64,000 bases of DNA from Paenibacillus sp. XY044 (GCF_002257645.1 NZ_NQMO01000003.1:620001-684000), one strand, 5' to 3'. Positions 6,791 through 15,377 are shown, counted from the stretch's first letter. Translations and numbers: made by a program. The notes: generated from the letters alone by a model not told the origin.

Positions 6791-8916
6791 CGCTGACGAT
6801 GAATACGCAGTGCCCTTTTTGCAGCGTGCAGTGCAAAATGACCGTAAAGATTGCACCAGGGGAGGCCAGGCAGCGATCGGGTTTTCAGGCTACGGGAGTC
6901 CCCAATGCTGCGTCCGAGGGGCGGCTCTGCGTGAAAGGGATGAATGCGCACCAGCATGCCTCAAGCCGGGAACGGCTCCTGTATCCGCTGCTAAGAAAAG
7001 ACGGGGAATTGGTCCGTGCGTCTTGGGAAGAGGCATTGGACGCCGTCGCCTCCCGTATCTTGGCCATTCAAGAGACGCACGGCCGGGATGCGGTCGGCGT
7101 GTATGGAGGCGGTTCTTTAACGAATGAAACGGCGTATGCACTCGGCAAATTTGCGAGGGTGGCCCTCCGGAGCCGTTATATCGATTACAACGGAAGATTC
7201 TGCATGTCGGCGGCGGCATCCGCCGGGGTGCGGACGTTCGGCATCGACCGGGGGCTGACCAATCAGCTGTCGGAAATTCCGCTGGCCGAGTGCATTATCC
7301 TGGCCGGCACGAACATCGCGGAATGCCAGCCGACGCTCATGCCTTATTTTATCCGGGCGGAAGAAAATGGGTCATTCATCATCGTCATTGATCCCCGGGC
7401 AACGGCGACGGCGGAGCTGGCGGATCTTCATCTCCAGGTGAAGCCCGGGACCGACAGCGCTTTGGTGAGCGGCATGCTGAAGGTCATCGTGGATGAAGAT
7501 TTGATCGATTCGGCGTTTATTCAAAGCCGGACGAAGGATTTTGACAACCTGAAGGCTGATTTGCTTCAGGTTGACTTGGAAAAGATCGTCGAGCTTACAG
7601 GCGTACCCCTCCAGCAGATAAGAACCGCTGCCGTGACTTACGCCAAGGCGGGCACCGGCATGGTGTTTACTGCGCGCGGCGTGGAACAGCATGCCGACGG
7701 GCATATGGCGGTCCGGAATTTTCTGAATATGGTTCTGGCAACCGGGAAAATTGGCAAGGAAGGCTGCGGATACGGTGCCGTTACCGGTCAGGGAAACGGG
7801 CAGGGCGGCAGAGAGCATGGACAGAAGGCCGATCAGCTGCCCGGCTACCGTTCGATTGAAAACGAAAACGACCGCGCGTTTGTGGCGGAGGTATGGGGAA
7901 TTCAGCCTGAAGAGCTTCCGGGAAAAGGGGTATCCGCCTATGAAATGATGGAGCTCGTTAATGAGGAACAGATCAAGGCGTTATTCGTCATGGGCTCGAA
8001 TCCGGTCGTTTCGAATCCCCATGCTTCGCTGGTGGAGGAGGGCATCCGGAAGCTCGATTTTCTGGTCGTCGCCGATATGTTCCTGTCGGAAACTGCAAGA
8101 TACGCGGACGTAGTCCTGCCTGTCACTTCATATATGGAAAACGATGGGACCATGACGAATCTGGAAGGCCGTGTGCTCTTGCGGGAAGCAGCCAGACCGG
8201 CGCCGGGCGAAACGCGCCATGATTGGCAGATTCTGTGCTCGGTTGCGGGAAAGCTCGGAAGAGGGGCTTATTTTCCGTTTACAGATGCGGAAGCAATCTT
8301 TGACGAGCTGCGAAAAGCCAGCCGGGGCGGAATTGCCGACTACTACGGAATCACTTACGAGCGCCTGCGGCGGGAAGAAGGCATATACTGGCCGTGCCCG
8401 TCAACAGATCACCCGGGGACAGGGCGGCTGTTCGAACGCTCCTTCGCGCACGCGGACGGGCTCGCCCGGTTTCAGACGGTACCTGTTGCATCCCGTGGCG
8501 AAGAAACGGATGGCGATTATCCGCTGATCATGACCAACGGAAGGGTGCTGCCGCATTATTTGACAGGCGTTCAAACCCGGCGCAGTCCCGTGCTCGCCGC
8601 AAAGTTTGTGGAGAGCTTCATGGAAATTCACCCGCTGACAGCCCGCAAGTACCGGATTGAAGACGGTGCCCTCGTTCGCGTCAGCTCCAAACGGGGGACG
8701 GTTACGGTACGCAGCCGCTATTCTGACAAAATACGTGAGGATACCGTGTTTATTCCGATGCACTGGGGAGACGTTCAGAACGTGAATTTGGCTACCAACC
8801 CCGAGCTTGACCCGTACTGCAAAATGCCGGATTTCAAGGTCAGTGCCGTCCGGGTTCGGCCGCTTGCCGAAGAATGGCTGGAGGATGAGGGGGATTTCTT
8901 TCAAAAAAATACATGA
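6787..8916 (+). CDS. nasC: Assimilatory nitrate reductase catalytic subunit NasC
   Basis: A 709-residue molybdopterin oxidoreductase that reduces nitrate to nitrite in the cytoplasm. C9, C12, C16 and C48 (CPFCSVQC then CVKG) bind a [4Fe-4S] cluster. C139 in YNGRFCMSAAAS is at the position of the molybdenum-ligand cysteine of NapA/NarB-type enzymes. The bis-MGD regions GYGAVTGQGNGQGGREHGQK (about 320-340) and MGSNPVVSNPHAS (about 400) are present, and the C-terminal molydopterin dinucleotide-binding domain begins near 570. Translation is coupled to nasB through ATGA. No nitrite reductase gene follows, so nitrite must be handled by an enzyme encoded elsewhere. Confidence 0.9.
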   Translation: MTLTMNTQCPFCSVQCKMTVKIAPGEARQRSGFQATGVPNAASEGRLCVKGMNAHQHASSRERLLYPLLRKDGELVRASWEEALDAVASRILAIQETHGRDAVGVYGGGSLTNETAYALGKFARVALRSRYIDYNGRFCMSAAASAGVRTFGIDRGLTNQLSEIPLAECIILAGTNIAECQPTLMPYFIRAEENGSFIIVIDPRATATAELADLHLQVKPGTDSALVSGMLKVIVDEDLIDSAFIQSRTKDFDNLKADLLQVDLEKIVELTGVPLQQIRTAAVTYAKAGTGMVFTARGVEQHADGHMAVRNFLNMVLATGKIGKEGCGYGAVTGQGNGQGGREHGQKADQLPGYRSIENENDRAFVAEVWGIQPEELPGKGVSAYEMMELVNEEQIKALFVMGSNPVVSNPHASLVEEGIRKLDFLVVADMFLSETARYADVVLPVTSYMENDGTMTNLEGRVLLREAARPAPGETRHDWQILCSVAGKLGRGAYFPFTDAEAIFDELRKASRGGIADYYGITYERLRREEGIYWPCPSTDHPGTGRLFERSFAHADGLARFQTVPVASRGEETDGDYPLIMTNGRVLPHYLTGVQTRRSPVLAAKFVESFMEIHPLTARKYRIEDGALVRVSSKRGTVTVRSRYSDKIREDTVFIPMHWGDVQNVNLATNPELDPYCKMPDFKVSAVRVRPLAEEWLEDEGDFFQKNT

Positions 8917-8996
8917 GCAAGCCTGCAGCGAGCTTTGGATTACATCTTCAAATTGGACTGCTCCAAATCACTTCGGATTGGCCCTTATCCCCGCCA

Positions 8997-9024
8997 ATGA
9001 CACATGCTACAATAGCCGTGTCAT
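8997..9024 (+). promoter_or_regulatory. Promoter with flanking inverted repeat upstream of the SDR gene
   Basis: An extended -10 (TGC-TACAAT, -10 at 9008-9013) is enclosed by the perfect arms ATGACAC (8997-9003) and GTGTCAT (9018-9024). A repressor bound there would cover the promoter. No good -35 is seen (TTATCC at 8985 is weak). Confidence 0.5.
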
Positions 9025-9057
9025 GGAATTAACGATGTATGAAAGGGGAGAGGGCGC

Positions 9058-9912
9058 ATGAATATTATGATCGCAGGCGCATCGGGAGCTGTCGGTCGCT
9101 TGCTGGTGCCGCGGCTGGTCCAAGGCGGCCATACGGTGAAAGGTACGACTCATCGTCCGGAAAACAAGCAAATCATTGAATCGATGGGAGCTAAAGCCCT
9201 CATCGCGGATGTGTTCGACCGGGAAGCTACTTTTGCGGCAGTCCGCGAATCCAGGCCGGAAGTCGTTATCCACCAGTTGACGTCCCTGGGTAGTCGGGCG
9301 TTCTCGGAAAATTCCCGGATTCGGGTGGAAGGCACCCGTCATTTGGTCGATGCCGCTCGCGAAGCCGGCGTGAAACGGATCATTGTTCAGAGCATTGCTT
9401 GGGCCTATCAGCCGGGGGATGGTCCGGCGACCGAGAATGTACCTCTGGATGTCGAATCGGCGAACCCTTCCCGTAAGCGTACCGTGGATGCTGTTGCTGC
9501 GCTTGAGAATACGGCGGCGGAAATTCCGGAGCATGTCATTCTTCGCTATGGCTTGTTTTATGGTCCCGGGACGTGGTATACGAGCGGTGGGTACATGGCT
9601 GAAGAGGCGCTGGAGGGACGATTGTCCGGAAACGATGGATTTTCCTCATTTGTTCATGTTGAAGACGCCGCCCTTGCGGCATGCCAGGCGCTGGATTGGC
9701 CGTCCGGTGCTTATAATATTGTGGACGACGAACCGGCTCGTGGAACGGAATGGCTTCCGGGCTTTGCGGAGTCGGTCGGTGCCACGACGCCGCAAACGGC
9801 TGCAGGAGAGGGGCAGCCGTGGGAGCGGGGCGCAACGAATGCCAAAGCGCGCGGGCTGGGATGGAAACCGCTATATCCGACGTGGAGGACCGGTTTTGGA
9901 GGGAAATATTAA
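9058..9912 (+). CDS. NAD(P)-dependent epimerase/dehydratase family (extended SDR) protein
   Basis: A 284-residue atypical extended SDR. MIAGASGAVGRLLVPRLVQ at the N-terminus is the G-x-x-G-x-x-G nucleotide-binding loop. The family ILRYGLFYGPGTWYTSGG motif occurs at about 162-179, but no classical YxxxK catalytic pair is in the expected place, which suggests a sugar- or quinone-linked reductase-like role rather than an epimerase. The substrate is unknown. AAAGGGGAGAGG precedes the ATG. It stands alone with its own promoter and terminator. Confidence 0.75.
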   Translation: MNIMIAGASGAVGRLLVPRLVQGGHTVKGTTHRPENKQIIESMGAKALIADVFDREATFAAVRESRPEVVIHQLTSLGSRAFSENSRIRVEGTRHLVDAAREAGVKRIIVQSIAWAYQPGDGPATENVPLDVESANPSRKRTVDAVAALENTAAEIPEHVILRYGLFYGPGTWYTSGGYMAEEALEGRLSGNDGFSSFVHVEDAALAACQALDWPSGAYNIVDDEPARGTEWLPGFAESVGATTPQTAAGEGQPWERGATNAKARGLGWKPLYPTWRTGFGGKY

Positions 9913-9930
9913 AGTTAAATGAATATACGA

Positions 9931-9997
9931 AAGCACCCCTTATTAAACATTGGACAGCCCTGGGTTGATCCGATGCTTGTTAAGGGGTGCTTTTTTT
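9931..9997 (+). terminator. Terminator after the SDR gene
   Basis: The arms AAGCACCCCTTATTAA (9931-9946) and TTGTTAAGGGGTGCTT (9977-9992) pair with minor mismatches and are followed by a run of seven T. Confidence 0.85.
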
Positions 9998-10022
9998 GCC
10001 GGGAAACCCGCGTTATTTCTTC

Positions 10023-10054
10023 TTGACTCTCACCTATGCGTGAGGGTTTAGTAT
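10023..10054 (+). promoter_or_regulatory. MerR-type promoter/operator
   Basis: TTGACT (10023-10028) and TAGTAT (10049-10054) are separated by 20 bases, longer than the normal 17. A dyad CTCAC-N6-GTGAG (10029-10044), extendable outward, is centred in the spacer. This overlong spacer with a central dyad is the signature of promoters that MerR proteins untwist on ligand binding. Confidence 0.8.
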
Positions 10055-10074
10055 GGATATGGGAGGTGCTCAAG

Positions 10075-10893
10075 ATGATGTATAAAATCGGACAATTGGC
10101 CAAGGAGGCCGGTATCTCCATCCGCACGCTGCGATATTACGATGAAATGGGTATCCTAATCCCCTCCTTCGTGTCAGATGCCGGATACCGGTACTACAAC
10201 GAAGACGACATCATGAAGCTGCACCATATTACGACATTGAAGCAGCTCGGGTTTACGCTGGGACAAATTCGAGACGTATTGGAGACGGAAGCCGGAGGAT
10301 CTCATGCCGAAAGATGGACGGACGCGATTCGGATGCAGCTCGATTTGCTCCAGGATGAAAAGCATCGCCTCGAGCTGCTCGAACGCAGGCTGCTGACGAC
10401 GCTGCGAACGATAGAGCTCCGGGATGACGTGCCGGTAGAAGAGCTGGTCCTGTTCATTCAAATGCTCCATTCAAGAGAAGCCGACTCGGCAGCGAAATTC
10501 ATCCAGCGGAGCAACAGAGTCAGGAAGTTTGCTCCCGACGAGCTCCCGATTATCGAAAAGCTGCCGAAGATTGATGAGGACGATCCGCGGTCGGATGAAT
10601 GGATCGGCCTGCTGCGCGACATTCATCGTCACCTCGATGAGCCGCCGGATTCACCGGCATCCAGACGCTTGGCGGAGCGATTGCTGACCCTCGGAGAGGG
10701 TTGGTTTGATGGCCGGGAGGACGTGCTGGAGAAGTATTGGGAGTGGATTCGTCCGGAAGACGGGGGGAGCGAAAAAGTCCTCGGCTTGGATGAGGATACA
10801 GTGGACTACATCGACCGCATCGTCGATGAATATCTACGCCACGAGCAAGAGCTGCAAACGGATGATACGAAAGGAAGGGATCGAATTGAATGA
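10075..10893 (+). CDS. MerR family transcriptional regulator
   Basis: MMYKIGQLAKEAGISIRTLR begins a typical MerR winged helix (residues 2-70: RYYDEMGILIPS, GYRYYNEDDIMKLHHI, LKQLGFTLGQIRDVLE). A helical dimerisation stretch and a C-terminal domain of about 130 residues follow; the latter resembles TipAS-like or other multidrug-binding effector domains only loosely. GGGAGGTG at 10061-10068 selects the ATG at 10075; an earlier in-frame ATG at 10036 lies inside the promoter and is rejected. It is the first gene of an operon with a paired SMR pump, whose expression it presumably activates, along with its own, when it binds a cationic compound. Confidence 0.85.
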   Translation: MMYKIGQLAKEAGISIRTLRYYDEMGILIPSFVSDAGYRYYNEDDIMKLHHITTLKQLGFTLGQIRDVLETEAGGSHAERWTDAIRMQLDLLQDEKHRLELLERRLLTTLRTIELRDDVPVEELVLFIQMLHSREADSAAKFIQRSNRVRKFAPDELPIIEKLPKIDEDDPRSDEWIGLLRDIHRHLDEPPDSPASRRLAERLLTLGEGWFDGREDVLEKYWEWIRPEDGGSEKVLGLDEDTVDYIDRIVDEYLRHEQELQTDDTKGRDRIE

Positions 10894-11266
10894 GCAGGCA
10901 AAAACCGCGACACCCGCGAAACCAGTGAAACCGCGCAAACCGTTAAGCAAAAACCAGGCGTGGGCTTATGTGGCGATCGGGGGGCTCCTCGAAATCGTCT
11001 GGGCTTCAGGCTTCAAATATGTGGAGATTCCCTCCATCATCGTGCTGATCGCCCTGCTGACGAGCTTTGAACTGGTGATCCGTGCAGCAAAGGTTCTGCC
11101 GGTCGGGACAACCTACGCCGTTTTTGCCGGGATCGGCACGATCGGAACCGTCGTCGTGGAGGCTGTTTATTCCGGAGGTATCGGCCTGCTGAAAGTCGGC
11201 ATTATTTTGCTCTTACTGCTGTTTATCATCGGTTTAAAACGAACCAGCGGGGAGGAACACGGCTAA
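10886..11266 (+). CDS. SMR efflux subunit (first of a pair, YkkC/YvdR-like)
   Basis: A four-helix small multidrug resistance protein of 126 residues, with a lysine/proline-rich N-terminal extension of about 25 residues before helix 1. The conserved membrane glutamate is in GGLLEIVWASGFKY, and VLPVGTTYAVFAGIGTIGTVVVE is the classic helix 3/4 pattern. Translation most likely starts at TTG 10886, seven bases after AAGGAAGGG and overlapping the end of the MerR gene; no in-frame ATG is available. The stop overlaps the ATG of the second subunit (TAATG). Paired SMR proteins form heterodimers exporting cationic drugs or guanidinium-like compounds. Confidence 0.85.
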   Translation: MNEQAKTATPAKPVKPRKPLSKNQAWAYVAIGGLLEIVWASGFKYVEIPSIIVLIALLTSFELVIRAAKVLPVGTTYAVFAGIGTIGTVVVEAVYSGGIGLLKVGIILLLLLFIIGLKRTSGEEHG

Positions 11267-11580
11267 TGGCCTGGATGCTGCTTGTCGTTGCCGGATTGCT
11301 CGAAATCGTTGGAGTTGTCGGAATCAAAAGGGTATCGGTACATAATAACTGGACCAATAACCTCATACTTATCGGCGGTTTCCTCGCAAGCTTTTCATTG
11401 CTGGTCAGAGCGGTCGAGTCGATCCCTCTGTCGACGGCATACGCGGTCTGGACCGGGATCGGTTCGGTTGGAGCGGCCGTTGTAGGCATGATGTTTTTCA
11501 AGGAATCGAAAACGCCGGTTCGCCTGTTTTGCATCATGGGCGTCATCGGATGTGTGATTGGGCTTCGGCTTGTCGAGTAA
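11266..11580 (+). CDS. SMR efflux subunit (second of a pair, YkkD/YvdS-like)
   Basis: 104 residues and four predicted helices. AGLLEIVGVVGIKRV holds the conserved glutamate in helix 1, and ESIPLSTAYAVWTGIGSVGAA is the signature of helix 3. It begins by stop-start overlap with the first subunit, which supports a fixed heteromeric stoichiometry. No guanidine (ykkC) riboswitch precedes the operon; control is by the MerR promoter. Confidence 0.87.
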   Translation: MAWMLLVVAGLLEIVGVVGIKRVSVHNNWTNNLILIGGFLASFSLLVRAVESIPLSTAYAVWTGIGSVGAAVVGMMFFKESKTPVRLFCIMGVIGCVIGLRLVE

Positions 11581-11610
11581 ACCGCAACATATCTGAATAA
11601 GGCATCGATG

Positions 11611-11636
11611 AAAACCCCGCTTTGTGGGGTTTTTTG
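11611..11636 (+). terminator. Terminator of the MerR-SMR operon
   Basis: AACCCCGC and GTGGGGTT form the stem around TTT, followed by TTTTTT. Confidence 0.85.
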
Positions 11637-11684
11637 TGCTGAAATCCGATGCGCGGGGCGGGATGTGCCAGACCGCTGGACAAG

Positions 11685-11780
11685 AAAAAACGGTTTAATG
11701 ACGGAATTGATCATCGAATGTTCAGGTTTTACATACATATTTCATGAACATGGAATGTTTTTAACAAAACCGGTTTAATG
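11685..11780 (+). promoter_or_regulatory. Candidate LacI-family operators upstream of the LacI gene
   Basis: Two related words end in GGTTTAATG: AAAAAACGGTTTAATG (11685-11700) and AAAACCGGTTTAATG (11766-11780). The second contains the perfect palindrome AAACCGGTTT (11767-11776), with the central CG expected of LacI/GalR operators. A separate inverted repeat, ATGTTCA (11718-11724) and TGAACAT (11745-11751), lies between them. A related word occurs at 12861 before the transporter operon. Confidence 0.45.
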
Positions 11781-11840
11781 TAGGACTTGTACTTAAGGGA
11801 AAATTCCAAGCCAAGACATGAAGGAGAGGATTATGCGAAC

Positions 11841-12863
11841 GTGGTTACGATTGCTGATGTAGCAAAAGCTGCGGGGGTTTCGAAAGGGACGGTATCCAGC
11901 GTGTTCAGCAAGAAACGTCCCATCAGCAAAGAGGTCACGGAGCGTGTGCTTAAGGCGGCGGAGGAATTGAATTACAGGCCGAATTACTGGGCAAGAAGCC
12001 TCGTTAACCGGAAGACCAATATTATCGGGTTGAACATGCGAAGCGAGAAGCTTCCGCTTGACGCATTTCAGCACGACCTGCTCGACGGCATGATGGAAGT
12101 TTGTTATGAACACGGATACCGGATATTAATCAACATTTTGCAGCCTTCTCTGCTGAAGCAGGTGGAACGTATCGCCTCGGATCCGGTGGACGGAGAAATT
12201 TTGCTCGATCCGATTCACGATGATCCCAGGATTGAAGATCGGTTGAAGCGGGACGTACCGGTCGTGGTGGTTGGACGCCCTTCGGGAGAAAGTGCCGGGC
12301 AGGTATGCTCCGTTGATAACGACAACATCGCGGCGTCCGCCAAAGCGGTCAGGCTTCTCCTGTCGCAAGGGCACCGGCGGATTTTGTTTCTCAACTCGGC
12401 AAAGGACCGGACCGTGGCGGAGGATCGGGAGCTGGGTTACTATTTGGCCCACCGCGAAGCCGGTTTGGATCCGGCGGCAGGTCTGATCCTGAATAAGCCG
12501 GACGACGACGGAACTTCGATCCGCTTCGGATACGAGACGACCCTGCAAATGCTACGCGAGCACTCCGGCTTGACCGCCGTCCTGGCGGACAACGATTCCA
12601 TGGCCATGGGCGTTTACCAAGCGGCGGAAGAGATTGGACTCAACGTTCCCGGTGATCTTTCGGTCATCGCGTTCAGCGGCGGCGGGCACTTCCCGCCCAC
12701 GATGCATCCGCCGTTAACCGGGATGAGGCTGGATGCAAGAACGATCGGTATGGAAGCCGCCCGCCTGCTGATCGAGCAGGTGACAGCCGGAGCGGCTGGG
12801 GTTAAGCGGATACTCATTCCATCCGAATTGGTGGAGCGCGGTTCCTGCGCAAGCACCCATTAA
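11841..12863 (+). CDS. LacI family transcriptional regulator
   Basis: VTIADVAKAAGVSKGTVSSV is the LacI helix-turn-helix, followed by the hinge helix YRPNYWARSLVNRKTNIIG. A periplasmic-binding-protein-like effector domain completes the protein (VVVVGRP, AVLADNDSMAMGVYQAAEEIGL, DLSVIAFSGGG). The start is taken as GTG 11841 because AAGGAGAGG at 11821-11829 precedes it and LacI proteins normally begin a few residues before TIxDVA; no in-frame ATG lies in this position. It immediately precedes an ABC sugar importer operon, which it probably controls together with itself. Confidence 0.88.
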   Translation: MVTIADVAKAAGVSKGTVSSVFSKKRPISKEVTERVLKAAEELNYRPNYWARSLVNRKTNIIGLNMRSEKLPLDAFQHDLLDGMMEVCYEHGYRILINILQPSLLKQVERIASDPVDGEILLDPIHDDPRIEDRLKRDVPVVVVGRPSGESAGQVCSVDNDNIAASAKAVRLLLSQGHRRILFLNSAKDRTVAEDRELGYYLAHREAGLDPAAGLILNKPDDDGTSIRFGYETTLQMLREHSGLTAVLADNDSMAMGVYQAAEEIGLNVPGDLSVIAFSGGGHFPPTMHPPLTGMRLDARTIGMEAARLLIEQVTAGAAGVKRILIPSELVERGSCASTH

Positions 12864-12873
12864 ACCGTTTACA
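12861..12873 (+). promoter_or_regulatory. Candidate LacI operator before the ABC transporter operon
   Basis: TAAACCGTTTACA overlaps the stop of the LacI gene and resembles the words at 11691 and 11767 (AAACCG/CGGTTT core). The position fits repression of the downstream operon, but the promoter itself is not clear. Confidence 0.4.
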
Positions 12874-12953
12874 CATTGCTAACCATATAAGAAAAACGTC
12901 TATCGACGTACCTACAAAGAAGACAGACCGCGTCCAGTGGAAGTTTTTCTTGC

Positions 12954-13000
12954 GATTATAGAATCGTTCAGCTCCGCTGAAAATTTATCATTCTATAATC
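12954..13000 (+). other. Nested inverted repeat upstream of the solute-binding protein gene
   Basis: Perfect 11-base arms GATTATAGAAT (12954-12964) and ATTCTATAATC (12990-13000) enclose a second perfect hairpin, TTCAGC-TCC-GCTGAA (12967-12981). It lies 29 bases before the ATG. There is no long T run, so it is not a clear terminator. It could be an operator or a leader hairpin. Confidence 0.5.
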
Positions 13001-13028
13001 TAAAAAATCATTATTGGAGGTTTTCTGA

Positions 13029-14453
13029 ATGAAAAGAAAATCAGGCATTTTGATGGTAACCATGCTGGCAGGTTCACTCCTCCTCTCGGCGTGCAGCAGC
13101 AGCGGCGGGAGTGACACGGGTAAGACGGCGGATGGGGGAACGGATTCCGGGAAACAGCCGGAAATGAAGCTTCGCATTCTATCCGCCAACGTCGGCGGGA
13201 AAACGCCGGATGAGATGAAACAGTTCGAGGCTGAGATTAAGCGGTTAACCGGCATCGACGTGACGATCGAAAAACCGGCAAGCGATTACGATCAGAAAGT
13301 GCTGACCGTGCTGGGGTCGGGCGAGAAATACGATCTGATCGAGCTCAGCGACCTGGGCAAGCTGGATCAATTTGTCGGCCAGGGAGCGGTGACGGACCTA
13401 AGCGATTTTGTTAAGGGATCGAGCGCGCTCTCTGATCCGAAGGTGATTCCTTCCGCCGAATGGGATCAGCTGAAAGACAAGGATGGCAAAATCCATGCCG
13501 TCTTCACGAAATTCCAGGGTGGCACGATGCCGATCGTCCGCAAGGACTGGCTCGATAAGCTGCACCTGCAGGAGCCAAAAACGCTGGACGAATACTATCA
13601 GGTGCTGAAAGCTTTTAAAGAGCAGGATCCGGATGGCAACGGCAAAAACGACACCTACGGCTTGAGCACATCGGGATTGTATGACATCCAGGGATTTATG
13701 AGCGCGGCCGGATTAAAGTATCGCTACGTGATGAAGGACGGTAAACGGACGATCCCGTATGCTTCCGACGAAGCGATCCCGATGTACGAATGGTTTGCCA
13801 AGCTGGTGAAGGAAGGCATCATGGATCCGAACTTTGTAACGAACGATACGGGTAAAATGCGCAATTTGTTCCTGACCGACCGGGTTGGTATGGTGACGTA
13901 CTGGGATGCCTGGGTCGGCATGTTCAACAACCTGCGTAAAGAGCAGGATCCGAATACCACGTTCCAGGCTGAAGGCATTGCCAGCGCCGCCGGTCCGGAC
14001 GGCAAAATGCTGATGCGCCGGGGCGATCCCGACTTCTGGATCGTGCCGCAAAACGCGCCGCATGTGGATGCCGCTGAGAAATTCCTGGAGTTCTGGAACT
14101 CCCAGGAGGGTATCACCCTCGGCAGCCTCGGTATCAAGGACATCGATTACTCCGAGAGCAATGGCCAGTACACGCTGACGGCGGAGGGTAAGGAGCACAA
14201 TATGGACCATGGCGTGCCGTTCTGGTACAACGAAAACGTCAAATCCCCGTTTGACAAATTGCCTGGCGTCGAGGCAGCCCAAGAACTGGTCAAACAGAAT
14301 GCGACGCTGGAACTTGCCCTTCCAGGCTGGCCGGATGCGGAAAAAATCGTGCAAAATTATGCGCTGAAGGCGATGTCCGGAGAAATGCCTGCCGCAGACG
14401 CCGTCAAGAAAATGCGGGAGGAACTAAAGAGCGCGAATTTGATCGACGAATAG
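13029..14453 (+). CDS. ABC transporter extracellular solute-binding lipoprotein (LipO/YtcQ type)
   Basis: A 474-residue lipoprotein. MKRKSGILMVTMLAGSLLLS followed by AC is a signal peptide with lipobox LLSAC (cysteine 21). A Ser/Gly/Asp-rich tether follows, then a family 1 sugar-binding fold (FEAEIKRLTGIDVTIE, YDLIELSDLG, GGTMPIVRKDWLDKL, DPDGNGKNDTYGLSTSG, AEKFLEFWNSQEGITLG). Paenibacilli use such proteins with LplB/LplC-like permeases for oligosaccharides. GGAGG precedes the ATG. The sugar is unknown. Confidence 0.9.
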   Translation: MKRKSGILMVTMLAGSLLLSACSSSGGSDTGKTADGGTDSGKQPEMKLRILSANVGGKTPDEMKQFEAEIKRLTGIDVTIEKPASDYDQKVLTVLGSGEKYDLIELSDLGKLDQFVGQGAVTDLSDFVKGSSALSDPKVIPSAEWDQLKDKDGKIHAVFTKFQGGTMPIVRKDWLDKLHLQEPKTLDEYYQVLKAFKEQDPDGNGKNDTYGLSTSGLYDIQGFMSAAGLKYRYVMKDGKRTIPYASDEAIPMYEWFAKLVKEGIMDPNFVTNDTGKMRNLFLTDRVGMVTYWDAWVGMFNNLRKEQDPNTTFQAEGIASAAGPDGKMLMRRGDPDFWIVPQNAPHVDAAEKFLEFWNSQEGITLGSLGIKDIDYSESNGQYTLTAEGKEHNMDHGVPFWYNENVKSPFDKLPGVEAAQELVKQNATLELALPGWPDAEKIVQNYALKAMSGEMPAADAVKKMREELKSANLIDE

Positions 14454-14483
14454 CTTCCGCGCTTTGATTTTACCCGATAGGAT

Positions 14484-15377
14484 GTGACGTTTGACAAGAT
14501 GAGAACGATTCGTAAATACGGCGTACTCTATGCCATGATGCTTCCCGTCGTCATTTACTTTATTATTTACGGCTACTATCCGCTGGCGCGGGGCCTGCAG
14601 ATCAGCTTTCAGGACTACAAGCTGATGGGGGAGCGTCCCTATATCGGATTCGCCAATTATGCTGCGGTCTGGCATGATCCGTTCTTCTGGAAAGCGCTGG
14701 GCAATACGGTGGTGATCGGGGGAGGCATTCTGGTCTTCGGATTTGTCGCCCCCCTGGTGATCGCATTATCCCTGAATGAAGTCATGACGGCTTGGTTCAA
14801 AAAAACGGCGCAGATGCTGCTGTACATCCCGCATTTGCTGTCCTGGGTCGTGATCGGGGGAATGTGGATTTTCCTCCTTTCCCCCGACACAGGCATCGTC
14901 AATTTGGCGCTGCACAAAGTGGCTGGGATTGGTCCGATCCATTTTCTGGCCGAGTCCACTTGGGCGAGATGGGTCATGATTCTGGTCTCGACGTGGAAGG
15001 ACATGGGTTACAGCTGCATTCTTTTTCTAGCCGCGATCGTTTCGATCAATCCGTCATTGTACGAAGCGGCCCGCATGGACGGGGGCACCCGGTGGCAGCT
15101 TGTGCGCTACGTGACGCTTCCCCAGCTGAAAGGAACGATGAAAGTCATAATCCTGCTGAATACGCTCGGGGTGCTGCGGATCTTCGACCAGGTCTTTGTT
15201 CTCCGGAATCCGTCGACCTCTTCGTCCGTCGATGTGCTGATGATGTACACGTTTCAAAAAGGTATTATGGAGATGCAAGTCGGCATAGGTGCGGCAGCGA
15301 GCTTTTTCGTTCTGGTCTTCACGCTGATCTTGACGCTTGCCGTACGGACATTAACCCGATTTGACGAGGTGGAGTAG
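14484..15377 (+). CDS. ABC sugar transporter permease, LplB/UgpA type
   Basis: A six-helix permease of 297 residues. MLPVVIYFIIYGYYPLARGL is helix 1, and the cytoplasmic EAA loop is YEAARMDGGTRWQLVRYVTLPQL. The GTG at 14484 starts it; ATG 14499 is an alternative, and neither has an ideal ribosome site. The gene is followed without a gap by the second permease. No ATPase gene is present, so a shared MsmX-like ATPase encoded elsewhere is expected. Confidence 0.87.
   Translation: MTFDKMRTIRKYGVLYAMMLPVVIYFIIYGYYPLARGLQISFQDYKLMGERPYIGFANYAAVWHDPFFWKALGNTVVIGGGILVFGFVAPLVIALSLNEVMTAWFKKTAQMLLYIPHLLSWVVIGGMWIFLLSPDTGIVNLALHKVAGIGPIHFLAESTWARWVMILVSTWKDMGYSCILFLAAIVSINPSLYEAARMDGGTRWQLVRYVTLPQLKGTMKVIILLNTLGVLRIFDQVFVLRNPSTSSSVDVLMMYTFQKGIMEMQVGIGAAASFFVLVFTLILTLAVRTLTRFDEVE

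Noticed and set aside
10036..10074. ATG at 10036 as start of the MerR gene
   Set aside because: It lies inside the overlong promoter spacer and has no ribosome site; ATG 10075 has a strong one and the usual MerR start sequence.
10886..11580. Guanidine (ykkC) riboswitch upstream of the SMR genes
   Set aside because: The 5' region holds only the MerR promoter; no riboswitch motif is present.
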